Under the pieces are notes generated by a model that made no database searches, was not told the origin of the DNA, and was given only the letters and a program-made list of their open reading frames with translations. The position numbers and the translations under genes are program-made. A DNA stretch of 64,000 bases, from contig UWYS01000010.1 in assembly GCA_900291925.1 (NCBI GenBank), forward strand, positions 248,001 to 312,000. Direction: 5' to 3'. Source of the stretch: Thecaphora thlaspeos. Its lineage: Eukaryota > Basidiomycota > Ustilaginomycetes > Urocystidales > Glomosporiaceae. This document shows positions 54,401-64,000 of the stretch, piece by piece. Numbering within the stretch: position 1 is the stretch's first letter; the number at the start of each line of letters is the position of its first letter.

Positions 54401-56017
54401 GGCCGACTACGAGTCGGGCCTCCGCCTGCTGCTGGAGCTCAAGGACGAAGACGCGGCGATGGCCGAGGAGGCAGTCAAGTACATCATCTTCCTGGCCGAC
54501 GCCGACAAGCTGTTCGACCTGGCGCTGGGTATGTACGACTTCACGCTGACGCTAATGGTGGCGCAGCACGCGCAGCGCAAGGATCCGCGCGAGTACCTGC
54601 CCTTCCTGCGCGAGCTGCGGGCGCTCGAGCCAGTCGAGTACCAACGCTTCCGGATCGATGACCACCTGAATCGGCACAGCAAGGCGCTGGGCTGGCTCGC
54701 CAGGGCGGGCAAGCAGCACCACGCCGCGGCGCTGCGGTACATGGAGCAACACAAGCTGTACGAGGACGCGCTTCGCTTCTTCGCTGACGACGCCGCACGG
54801 CTGCGGGATGCGCACGACCTGTTCGGCGACTACCTGTTGACGCGGCGCAAGTACGCCGACGCGGCGTCGTGCTTCCAGCTGGCGTCAAAGCCGCGCAAGG
54901 CGATGGAGGCGCACCTCGACGGGCTGCAGTGGGCGGAAGCTTTCACGCTCGCCTTTTCTGAGAAGCTGCCGGCGGCCGAGATTGTCAAGATGGGGCGCGA
55001 CGTCGCGCAGCGCCTCGAGGACAAGCTGCGGTGGAGCGATGCGGCGCGCGTCGTGCTCGAGTACGGGCGCGATCTCGAGCAGGCGGTGCACTACTACTGC
55101 AAGGCCAACAACCTGTCGCAGGCGCACCGCATCGCCGCCACCTACAACCGCCTCGACCTGGTGCAGACGCACATCGCGCCCTCCGCCCTCGAGACGCAGG
55201 CGGCTATCGTGGAGGACATCGACGAGATGAGCTCGCAGCTCTCGAAGCAGCTCGCTCGCCTCTCCGAACTTCACAGCAAAAAGGCAGAGGATCCGGCCAT
55301 GTTCTACGGGACGGACGACCCGGCGCTCGAAAACGTAGACGTCATGAGCGACACCTCGACGCAGATGACGGCCTTCACGCGCTATACGGCCGCCGCGCCC
55401 AGCGCGAGCGGGGCCAGCACGATGTCGACGTTTAGCCAGATGAGCAAGTCGACCAACAAGCACGCCGCCAAGATGAAGAAGAAGGAGGAGCGCAAAAAGG
55501 CGGCCGGCAAAAAGGGAAGCGTGTACGAGGAGGACTACCTCTGCGAGAGCCTGCAGAAGCTGGTCAAGGACCGGCTGGCGGGCGTGCAGAGTGAGTTTGG
55601 TCGCCAGTGTTTGACGTGTCTCGTTTGATCTGTACTCTGAATCAAGACTGACCACCGTTTCCCTTTCACCTTGCCGCTCCTGGCGCAGACGAGACCTCTC
55701 GCCTTCTCCCGCACCTCGTGACCCTCTCCTCTACGCACCGCACGGCCGGACACGACCTCCAAACCTCACTATCTGCACTCGAGACAGCCGCCACACAGGC
55801 GATCGAGACACTGTGGAACTACAGCCTGGACGATGAACGGGCCAAGCTGGATCACCTCGCTGCCATGGAGACGGACATTCTCAACGGAACGCTCCTCTCT
55901 GCCGGACCCAATATGCTGGCCATGGCGCTGCGCAGCATCGACAGACGACCGCCCAGGGCGAAACTGTCGATGGCAGACGAAAAGTGGAAGGTTGTTCTTT
56001 ATGAAGCACGGACGTAG
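51456..56017 (+). CDS. ELP1: Elongator complex subunit Elp1 (IKI3/IKAP)
   Basis: Largest scaffold subunit of Elongator, which adds cm5 modifications to wobble uridine 34 of tRNAs. Exons 51456-55590 and 55689-56017 (donor GTGAGT, acceptor CAG) give 1,487 residues. The N-terminal half forms two WD40-like propellers (MRNLSILAHRAFTL start; LCWNSDGSALAVW, VWTTGNYHWYLKQEI). The family signature FRTCRIHRMDVNILYDHDP and the HINLFLSGLRNEDVT segment follow near residues 865-910, then a TPR-like solenoid (ALRYMEQHKLYEDALRFF and neighbours). The basic Lys-rich segment at about 1334-1360, needed for tRNA binding in yeast, is followed by EEDYLCESLQKLVKDRL. Exon 2 supplies the C-terminal dimerisation region, and the junction rebuilds VQNETSRLLPHLV. 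It is slightly longer than yeast Elp1 (1,349). It converges on the helicase gene with 95 bp between stops. Confidence 0.95.
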
Positions 56018-56112
56018 GGTCGGTGTTGTTGCTATGTTTGTGTTGCTGTTGCGACGAGTGAATTGAACGACAAGATACTACTACTGTCCTTCCTGAAAGC
56101 CGTACATCAGCA

Positions 56113-59009
56113 CTACTTGAGTTCGAGCGTGACCACGCTCTCAACGAGGGCATTGACGTCCAACCAGTTCATCCACCTTGCCAGATACCCTTGCTGAGCG
56201 CCTACGGTCTCTGAATCGCCCACTACGACCAACTGTCTCTTTGCTCTTGTCATAGCGACGTTCAACCTTCTTTTATCCTCCAAGAATCCAACCTGACCCG
56301 TCTCGTTACTCCTAACGAGTGAGAGGAGGACTACGTCCTTCTCCCTTCCTTGCATCGCATCAATGGTACCCACCTCTATCTTTTCACCGCGTACACCCGT
56401 CGAACAAGTCGGGGATGCAAAGACGCTATCGCGGAGAGAAGAAGAGATGAGGGAAACTTGGGCAGAGTATGGAGAGAGGACGGTAAGTTGTTCCGCGGTG
56501 ATGCCTCGACGTGTGAGGAGCGAGATGTGGCGAGTGATGAGTGTGGCTTCGTTTTCGTTGCTCCTACTCGGCTCTCGCATCGTTCCGCTCGCCTTTTTAC
56601 CTCCACCACCACTCGTAGAGTCGTCCGGTTGAGAAGATGTTTCGTACATCTCATATCCAGCCGTATCGTAGAATACCACTGGGGCAGTCTCTACCTCTTC
56701 TTCCCCCCCCTCCTCCTCCTCTTCGCCCCCTCCTCCTCGGCCTCCTTCTGGAACGACGTAGTTGTCAAGATCCGAGATCGAAATGGAATGACAGGATTTG
56801 TGTGCTTCCAGACGAGATTCGTAGAGTGCCTCGTTGGGGAAGGCCATGATGGACGAGTTCATGCGGTACTGCACCGAGAGGAGAGTCTTGAGTCCCGAGC
56901 CGTACAGCCCGAGGAGACGAGAGAAGAGTGTCGTTTCCAGCGAACGAGGTGGGCGCAGAGAGGTCGTCTTGCTGGTGGGTGGGCCAGAGGTCGTCTCGAC
57001 GAACGTCGGGCTGGCTTCGTCATCATCTTTGTCGTCGTCGTCGGCGGCGGCGGGGGAATTGCCGTCTTCTGTACCGGCAGGAGCGACGAATTCGATCTTG
57101 TCTCCTCGCTTCTCATCGTTCTTCTCCTTTTTCTCCTCCTTGCTCTTTCCCTTGCTGCCCTCTTTCTTGCCTCGCGCCTCTTGTCCCTTCTTCTTGCCAC
57201 TCTTGACCGTCGGCGGCAACTGCAAATGATCACCTGCCAGTATGACTTTTCCTCCTTCTCTACACTTCAATATGGGTATCCAACAGACGGCCTCTAGCGC
57301 CTGACACGCCTCGTCGATGATGACGACATCAAACTCTCTTCCGGCCAGCTGCTTTCCCCCTGCTCCATGGCACGTCGCTACGACGATCTGTGCGCGATCC
57401 AGGATGGCGCGCGTCACGCCTCGTTCCCTCTGCCTGTATTCGCGACGGAGCAACCGCACCTCCTCCCAGCGTTGACGACGTTCCGACCCTTTCAAGCGGA
57501 ACGACTTTTGGGCGGATCGAACGGATTTGTTCCCCGCGACCTCCGAAGCAGAGGGGGGTCGGAGCGCAGAGAGGGCAGAGGAGAGTTCGCTAGCGACGTC
57601 CGATACCAGTTGACTTTCGGACGAGGCGGAAGACTGTGCATCGAGCGTGAAGGCGTGCAGCGATGAGAGGACGCGCGCAGGGTGACCGAGTCGTGTCACT
57701 CCCGCTCCGCGCTTCTTGAGTGCCTCGCGGTGTTCCGCCTTGCCCACGATGCGTTCCAGCAGGTTGTCGACGGCCAGGTTGCTAGCGCCGCAGACGAGGA
57801 TGTGCACTCCCCTGGCTGAACCGCCGCCGCCGCCGCTGTCGCTCCCGCTGGAAGGTAGGCCGATGTTGCCAGTGACGAGCTGCATGATGAGCTCGACGAT
57901 GGCCGTCGTCTTGCCTGTTCCCGGTGGACCATGGATCAGAGCGACCTGCTGCGCGGAGAGAGCAAATCGGATAGCATCGAGCTGTGATGCGTTGAGTCGG
58001 TCGTTGAAAGGAGGCAGCGGTAGGTCGACGAGGGGCGATGTGAACGTCGGCTTTTGGAGACCCATCAGAGTTCGGACCAGCACCGTGGCACCTGACGCAG
58101 AGCGGGGAGCTGATACGGTCGAAGCGTCTCCTGCCGCGGCCGTCGCCGCCGCGTCGTCCGAATCATCGTCGTCGCTGCTATCGCCAGCGTTGCCGCCGCT
58201 CATCTGGACGCTGACGCCGAGCGATTTAGCGAGCTTAGCGAGCGTCCGCTCCATGCGATCGAAGGTCGTCTCGTTGGCCGCCTTGACGAGGCGCACGCGT
58301 TGCGGTATGTCGAGCTCGTCGCCGCTGACCTTTGTCGCATCGCCGGAGCGGACATTGCGCTTGTCCGACTTTGCCTCGCCGCCTTCTGCTGTCGATGCGG
58401 CGGGCGTCGAGGAGGAGGAGAAGGAGGAGGAGGATGTCTTGCTGGGTTTCTTTCTGCGGGCGCTGAAGGCTAGGACGATGCGTGAGTCAGAGACTTTGTA
58501 GACGACGCCTTGAACGGGTTGAGCTGAGGCTTTGGCGTTGGACTTGGAGGAGGCGGAAGGTTTGGAGGATGAGGATGAGGCTTGGGCGATGGTGGAGATG
58601 CTGTGGTCCTGGATCTCTGCGAGGTTGCCTGGTCGAAAGGAGTGGGCGGGGAAGAGGGTAGAAGTGTGGTAGGCGCTCGGGCGTTGCAACTCGACCAGGC
58701 TGTGTTTAGGTGGGTAGCAGTGCAGGGGCGTCAGCACGGCGAAACGCGGGTTGCATGCATGTAGGGCATGGGAGATGGTGTTTGGACTCACAGATTAGCT
58801 CCGAGACCGATGCTTACACCGGTTACGCCTAGACCGAGGAGAGCTAGGCCGTTTTGTTCGAGTAGCTTTGGGGGCGTGTTGGTGAGGAGCTTGGACTGTG
58901 CCTGCTCTTGGTTGCGCTCCTGCTGGAGGAGGTCGAGGTGTCGCTGTAGCCATTGCTTGAGCAGCTGCTGTGAGGGTGGTGTTGGGCTGTGGAGGTGGGG
59001 TGTCGCCAT
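56113..59009 (-). CDS. IGHMBP2/Hcs1-type superfamily 1B helicase
   Basis: ATP-dependent 5'-3' DNA/RNA helicase related to SMUBP-2 and yeast Hcs1, linked to replication and translation. Exons 59009-58792 and 58699-56113 (donor GTGAGT, acceptor CAG) give 934 residues. The N-terminal helix WLQRHLDLLQQERNQE and the GLALLGLGVTG strand are typical of IGHMBP2, continued across the junction by LVELQRP. Walker A GPPGTGKT is at residues 330-337, then DEACQALEA (motif II), GDHLQLPPT (motif III), LSVQYRMN (motif IV) and DAMQGREKDVVLLSLVRSN with NVAMTRAKRQLVVVGD (motifs V-VI). A charged insertion of about 85 residues (about 572-655) separates motif III from LETTLFSRLL. R3H and zinc-finger domains of animal homologues are absent. 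ATG 59009 has a strong Kozak context; an in-frame ATG lies at 59108. Confidence 0.92.
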
Positions 59010-59230
59010 GGCTGGCGATGGCTGTGAGGGTGATGGAGGTATTGGGGTGGAGGGTGATGGAGGGAGAAAGGCGAGGAAGAGAGAGGAAGAGAGAGAGAAA
59101 GAAGGCATTATTCAGCGTGCGCACTTGCGGCGGCGCTTCTTGTTGCGCACCGACCACCCAAGCAAGCGCCCTGCCTCTGCTGCCTCGGCCTCTGCCTCGT
59201 CATTCCCTCCATCGCCATCACAATCACAGC
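59010..59230. promoter_or_regulatory. Compact divergent helicase/UreF promoter
   Basis: Only 221 bp separate the two start codons, so both promoters must share this DNA. It contains a GA-rich purine tract (about 59049-59103) and a CT-rich block next to the UreF start. Confidence 0.6.
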
Positions 59231-60874
59231 ATGCTACCATGGGTCCACTCTGCTCCATCCTCGAGCGCACACACCTGCAATCCCTCACCACCCTCACCAC
59301 CCTCAAACACCCGTAGCAGCCGCAGCAACATCGACGCCCACGCCCACGCCCAAGACCTCGAGACCTACCTCCTCCTCCTCCTGAGCGACTCCAACTTACC
59401 CACCGGTAAGCAGTCCCTTTTCCTCCCTTTCCCTTCCCTCACCTTCCCTCCTGCTCACTTGCATGTCTTCTCACAACCTCTCCACTCTCCTCGCCCCAAC
59501 ACCACAGGCGGCTTCGTCGCATCCTCCGGCCTGGAATCCTACCACGCCCACGCTTTCCTCCACAACGTCGACTTCCCTCTCCAATCATCCTCGACCGCAG
59601 CAGCAGCACAGCGCCAGCTCGCACCGTCCCAGGCTCGTCTTTCCTCCTCCACCCTCTCCTTCACACGCTCCACCTTGCACTCCTACGCCCGCTCCGCCCT
59701 TCCTTTTATCGTTAGGGCACACCAACAGGTGCAAAGGCATTGCAATCGACGTGTCCAAGTCCAACTGCAAACACGTCGACATGCCGCCGCCGCCGCCGCC
59801 ACCACGGTCCATGATAGCGCAAAAGGTCCAACGACGCAACCATCGCAGCAGCCGAGCAACGTCGACGATCAAGAACAAGAAGAGCAACAACTCGATGCGC
59901 TCATGGCTTCTCTCTCATGGCTCGACGAATCCTACCACACCCTCCTGCTCAACCACGTCGCTCGTCGCGCCTCCAAGGCGCAGGGCATAGCCCTACTCAC
60001 GCTCTACACCAAAGCCTTCTCTCGTCCGCTCAACCTGACCACTGAAGCGTTCGACGGCTCGCGTCTCGGTCTAGGCTCCACGTCGCACCACGATGCGCAA
60101 GTCATCCGCATCCAGACGGCCGCGGCGTTGGTGGAACGTCTCAAGCGTGACATCCGAAAGACGGCCGCAGCTCGAGCCGAGCAGGGACGACAGCAGGGTC
60201 ACTTGCCCGTCTGTTGGGCCGTATTTGCTGCCGCGCTCGGATTGAGCAGGGATAGAGCGGTGCAGCTCCACCTCTTTCTACAGGCGAGGAGCTTGCTCTC
60301 TAGTAGCATCAGGCTCAACACGTTGGGGCCTTACCTTGCCCATCAGTTGATGAGGTTTCAGCTGAGGGACATCGTCACGCAGATCATCGACGAGTTGCGA
60401 GCGGGCGGCTGTCTAGACGTCCAAGAGCAGCCGGAGCGGTCGGGCATCAACGTCGCGAACGAGGCGCAAGACGAAATGCACATCGAATCCGAGCAAGTGC
60501 AAGCCTACTGTATCGACGGCCAATACGACGTCTCACAACCACCTTCACCTTCACCTTCATCTTCTTCCTCGCCACCGATCGTCACCACCCTCCATTCGAC
60601 AGAGAACCGATCCACAGGCGTAGCCGACCTACGAGGCGGTAAGCACGATCTTGACCGCGTCGCCGACGACGACGCCACGCAAGGTTGGGCCTGGGACTGG
60701 CCTGAAGACACCCTCGACCAATACCTCACTCACTCCTCGCAACGACCGACCGATGGGGCCGATCATCGTTCCTCCTTCTGGAACACTTCCAACGCTCCCG
60801 CTACCACGTACCCTCTAGGTGAGATCGTTCAAGCTCGTCATGATCAACTTCATTCGAGGTTGTTCAACAGTTAG
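59231..60874 (+). CDS. ureF: Urease accessory protein UreF
   Basis: GTPase-activating accessory protein of the UreD-UreF-UreG complex that inserts nickel into urease. Exons 59231-59405 and 59508-60874; the 102-bp intron splits a Gly codon to give the conserved LLLLSDSNLPTGGFVASSGLES. Further family segments are FTRSTLHSYARSALPFIVRAH, LDESYHTLLLNHVARRASKAQGIALL, GHLPVCWAVFAAALGLSRDRA, LQARSLLSSSIRLNTLGPYLAHQL and the C-terminal GEIVQARHDQLHSRLFNS. The protein has 513 residues, larger than typical UreF (about 230-390), owing to a Gln/Ala-rich insertion after residue about 130 and an acidic, Ser/Pro-rich region before the C-terminal motif. Because the intron length is a multiple of three and contains no stop in frame, retention would not truncate the protein. 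The gene is divergent from the helicase. Confidence 0.93.
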   Translation: MLPWVHSAPSSSAHTCNPSPPSPPSNTRSSRSNIDAHAHAQDLETYLLLLLSDSNLPTGKQSLFLPFPSLTFPPAHLHVFSQPLHSPRPNTTGGFVASSGLESYHAHAFLHNVDFPLQSSSTAAAAQRQLAPSQARLSSSTLSFTRSTLHSYARSALPFIVRAHQQVQRHCNRRVQVQLQTRRHAAAAAATTVHDSAKGPTTQPSQQPSNVDDQEQEEQQLDALMASLSWLDESYHTLLLNHVARRASKAQGIALLTLYTKAFSRPLNLTTEAFDGSRLGLGSTSHHDAQVIRIQTAAALVERLKRDIRKTAAARAEQGRQQGHLPVCWAVFAAALGLSRDRAVQLHLFLQARSLLSSSIRLNTLGPYLAHQLMRFQLRDIVTQIIDELRAGGCLDVQEQPERSGINVANEAQDEMHIESEQVQAYCIDGQYDVSQPPSPSPSSSSSPPIVTTLHSTENRSTGVADLRGGKHDLDRVADDDATQGWAWDWPEDTLDQYLTHSSQRPTDGADHRSSFWNTSNAPATTYPLGEIVQARHDQLHSRLFNS

Positions 60875-61324
60875 ACCAGCCTTGGCGCTCCTCACTGCGA
60901 GTAGAATGGCGTCCCCGTCTGCCGCTCTGTGTGGTTTCTCGTTCGAATAGACTCTGTGACCGTTTATTTTCTTTTTGTTTCCATTGCATTGCGTGTTTTG
61001 GCTACACTGCGGATGTCCGAATGACTGTGCGAAGAGCGGGGAAGTGAGGGCCGAGCGCTTGGTATTGGGTGAGCCGGGGGAGCGGAAGAGCGGGGGAGAG
61101 AGAAAGAAAGTAGTAGGGGCCAAGACGGCGGCCTGACCGGTCAAAGTGGAAAGGGCAGGAAGACAGGCGAACGTCTGCACGGCGCAGATGGTCGTCGAGC
61201 AAGTGGAGGAAAGGAAAGAGAATAGGGAGACATGCGCGGCTTTAGAGTGCTCGCTGCATCGTCGAGGGTTCGAGCATTGGGGAGGGAGGTTCGGAGGGAG
61301 GAGTCGGGCAAGCACGGGGGCTCC
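60875..61324. other. Intergenic: convergent 3' ends of UreF and the three-TM protein
   Basis: About 450 bp between convergent stop codons; AT-richer patch near 60955-60990, otherwise nothing seen. Confidence 0.6.
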
Positions 61325-62089
61325 TTACTTCCACGTCTTGGGCCCGAGCTCGACGAGACCGATCGTCTTCTTGGGTCGGACCTTGGCCGTGATCCACTCG
61401 ACGGCCTTGAGGAACTCGCTCTTGGGCTTCGCGGGGGCGCCGATGCGGATCTTGGGCGCCGCGTCGATACGGTCCTTTGCGCTCTTGATGGCCTCGTTGA
61501 AGTTGAGGTCGACGCCAACGCCCGCCATGCCCTTGCGCACCTCGTCCGTGTCGGGGAGGATGGACTCGTTGTTGAGGTAGTCCTTGATCCGGCCGCTCGA
61601 CGTCATCAGGCTGGACGAGCTCGACCGCGACTCGGGCGACGACATGGGCGAGTAGGGCGAGTGTACGAGGTACTCCCAGTAGATACAGGCGAGCAGGATG
61701 TAGAGGGCCGCGCGCAGCGCCACCTCGACGCGCTCCTGCTTCTTGATCTCTGCTTCGCTCGCCATCTGTTCGATGCGACGCCCCTTGATCGCCTTGCCGC
61801 TCGCGCCGTAGCGCATGACCGACAGCCCCACTATCGCGCCCGCCGACAGGCCCTCGGTCAGCGCGATGAAGAGCGCCAGCCGGCTCTCGAAGCTTGTCGG
61901 GAAGTAGCCGTACCGGTTCGCCAGCCAGTAGACGCCGTAGACTGGTAGGAGGAGGTGCGGGATCAGCAGCATCGAGCCCTTCCAGCCGTACAGGACCGTG
62001 TCGTACGACGAGCGGCCCAGGCTGAATGTGGCCTCGCGCCGCTCCTCTGGATCCGGATGAAGCTTGAAGCGTGGCGCCATGGTTGCCAC
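61325..62089 (-). CDS. Three-transmembrane protein of unknown function
   Basis: Single exon, 254 residues; family not recognised. The N-terminus is short and charged, with RFKLHPDPEERREATFSLGR. Three hydrophobic segments at about 38-58, 70-92 and 124-140 suggest a three-pass membrane protein, with a basic loop (KAIKGRRIEQMASEAEIKKQ) between the second and third. The C-terminal 100 residues are soluble and Lys-rich and end in VELGPKTWK. Balanced codon use, hydrophobic patterning and a clean single frame support a real gene. Location (mitochondrial inner membrane or ER) cannot be decided. ATG 62089 is the first in frame; ATG 62080 is an alternative. Confidence 0.78.
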   Translation of the reverse strand: MATMAPRFKLHPDPEERREATFSLGRSSYDTVLYGWKGSMLLIPHLLLPVYGVYWLANRYGYFPTSFESRLALFIALTEGLSAGAIVGLSVMRYGASGKAIKGRRIEQMASEAEIKKQERVEVALRAALYILLACIYWEYLVHSPYSPMSSPESRSSSSSLMTSSGRIKDYLNNESILPDTDEVRKGMAGVGVDLNFNEAIKSAKDRIDAAPKIRIGAPAKPKSEFLKAVEWITAKVRPKKTIGLVELGPKTWK

Positions 62090-64000
62090 GGTGGAAGAAA
62101 AGGTGGTGGTAGGTTTTGACGTACGCCACTTCGAAGAGGTGCTGCGGTTTCGCTGCTCCTCTGGCTGTCTGGCTGGCTGGCTGACTTGTTGGCCGGCGTT
62201 CGCTGACGATGCGAGGTTTGTGTGAGTCCTTTGCAGCGCGTGGAGGGAGAGGTCGCTCGAGAAGTTGACAACACGACGAGAGAGACTCGGTCCGACCGCA
62301 GAGATGCTTGGGATGGATGCGTTGCTAGTCTGCTAGTCTGCAGCTAGGAGAGTGCGTGGATGAGCTGGTGTGAGCGTGCACGCGCGCGCGTGTTGCGGAG
62401 AGTGTTGCAACGTTGTAGGTGCGGATGAAGAGGGGGACGCGGATGCGGAGGACGGTGGCGGGGTAAGGGGATATATGTATGTGGTTGGAAGGGAAAGAGG
62501 GAGGAAGCAAACGAAGGAGGAAGCAGCGGCCGAACCACAGGGCGCAGCAGCAGCGAAACAGGCTCGCCCGAGCGGGTCACTGGAGCAGCGGTGCGTTGGA
62601 GTGCGGGGAGCGGGGGCGTTTGAGCGCTGGGCAGAAGTGTCTGTGTGTGGATCCTCGTGAAATCATCCCAAGGGCCCCCAGCCTTGACAAAGAGGCCAGC
62701 AGCGACAGTCGAGAAAAACGTCAGCCCGCCAGCCAGCTGTCTTCTCTTTCCTCCTCCGCTGCAGCAAACAGATGCACCTCCTCCATCCCATCCTTGTGCT
62801 CCTCCATATACGTAGTTGTACCAGACTCACCCGTGATTTATCTTGCAGCAGCCGACGTCGAAACATTTGGCCTCACTGTCACGCAAGCGGACTGCTTGAT
62901 TGCTTCGGCGCATTCATGCTGCGCCTTCGTACTGTATCCATCCGAGTGTAACTGCGTCCCAGCCTGTGAGCTCGCGATGGGCTGAAAGATGCGTGCCGAA
63001 GTATCCGGGCTAAATGTTGGTCGTGCCGTGCGGCTCCATGTCGACAATACCGCTCTGCACCTGCAGCTCGCACATTAAAGGAGCTTCCATAAGACCCACA
63101 TCTGCCATACGAGAGCTGCTTGCTCGAGCTTAGCTGCTCGCCCCTACAGCGCTGCCGAGCTCTCCCTCCATCCGTGTCGACATATGCTTTGCTTTACCTC
63201 GACCCGCTCGGTGTGCGCATTGAACGAGTCCGGTAGAGTAGTGGTGGAGAAAGAGGTCCGTTCGTTGCTGGGTTCAAGAATTCCAGCTCCACCGGCGAAT
63301 GACGTTGGAGCGAACAAATCTGCAACAGGGAAAAGATAGGCAGATGGGGAGAAGAGGGAAGCTAGATCTTCCGCCTGCAGGCCGCGGCCCCCACCGCCAG
63401 AGGCATCACCTCGAGGCGCGCGTGAAAGGGCCGCGAGAAAACCATCTCTCCACATCCGCACAGCGCCACACCTCCCTCCCTCTCGTCCAAGCGTGAGCGC
63501 AGCAACCCATCCCCCTCGAGTATTAGAAGCCCAACACAACCGAAACACAGCTCCCTGGTGGCGCTGGCGCACCTACTATGTAAGTACTTACACGTGTCAG
63601 GGGTCCACGCCCCCGCTGCCCGCGGCTTCGCCTTTTCACATCGCCCGCTTCCGTTGAATAAGGAACAGAGACACACGAACGCCCATCAGTGCCTCGCGCA
63701 CGCTTTCTCTGATGTCCGGGCTAAGGCCGAGCAGTGGGTGGCAGTGATCTCGTCGACTTCGCTTTGACAGATTGATTCGCTTGTCTGGCCGTATGTGGGG
63801 GGTTAAAGGGGTCTGTGTCGACTCGACAATGGGTAAGCTTAGGCGCGTATGGGACGCTGACGTGCGGGCGATGGGGCGTGAATCAACAAAGTATTGGCTG
63901 GGATGGGCTGGTTTGGTAGCCGCCCCAGGACTGGTTAAGGCCTGCTCGTCGGTGGCATCCATCGCGGAACTGACGTCTCAAGCGGAATCGTCGGGAGTGT
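62090..64000. other. Right-end region, 1.9 kb without a supported gene
   Basis: The left part is the promoter of the three-TM protein. Frames such as 63572-63144 (minus) and 63962-63636 (minus) lack recognisable motifs. A palindromic GTAAGTACTTAC is at 63580-63591. A gene starting beyond the window edge could have its promoter here. Confidence 0.55.

Noticed and set aside
63580..63591. Palindrome GTAAGTACTTAC
   Set aside because: Short palindrome with no neighbouring feature; no functional argument.
1..64000. CRISPR arrays, bacterial operons, rRNA genes, integrated viral genes
   Set aside because: No spaced direct repeats, Shine-Dalgarno-led gene strings, rRNA motifs or viral protein motifs were seen; genes are eukaryotic with spliceosomal introns.

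Overview
The window is nuclear DNA of a fungus, most likely a basidiomycete of the smut lineage (Ustilaginomycotina). Genes are compact and GC- and CpG-rich, with few short introns using GTGAGT/GTAAGT donors. Leaders are CT-rich, and long low-complexity Ser/Ala/Gln/Asp stretches are inserted into conserved proteins. The lineage is inferred from gene style; no rRNA or other marker gene is present.

Left third (1-19.6 kb): PP4 regulatory subunit PSY2 (minus, runs off the left edge); a divergent pair of U3 processome genes, SAS10/UTP3 (minus) and FCF2 (plus); the NuA4 scaffold EPL1; APS kinase MET14; and a large F-box/LRR-like protein of unknown function. Middle (19.6-38 kb): a seven-exon secreted tyrosinase-domain protein; the NuA4/SWR1 YEATS subunit YAF9, divergent from a giant PPR protein; a small six-cysteine secreted protein; a wax-synthase-like membrane O-acyltransferase; and mitochondrial ribosomal protein uL14m.

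The 37.6-44.6 kb stretch is the accessory part. It is a gene-poor intergenic region rich in GTACAG-type repeats. A 2,994-bp Tc1/mariner-like element (41195-44188) sits in it, with TA target duplication and about 153-bp terminal inverted repeats. The element carries a decayed DDE transposase on the minus strand and a convergent, nearly intact passenger frame on the plus strand. It is strikingly poor in CpG (none in 41401-42240) inside a CpG-rich genome. It lies 431 bp before the start codon of a PKA catalytic subunit, probably inside its leader.

Right part (44.6-64 kb): the PKA catalytic subunit; a coding-like minus-strand frame broken by two in-frame stops (49137-47734); Elongator subunit ELP1; an IGHMBP2/Hcs1-type helicase divergent from urease accessory protein UreF across 221 bp; a three-TM protein of unknown function; and about 1.9 kb with no supported gene. 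Most genes are housekeeping (ribosome biogenesis, chromatin acetylation, tRNA modification, sulfate and urea metabolism, cAMP signalling) and do not form one pathway. Exon boundaries were read by eye from splice consensus, frame continuity and recognised family motifs; none has transcript support here.
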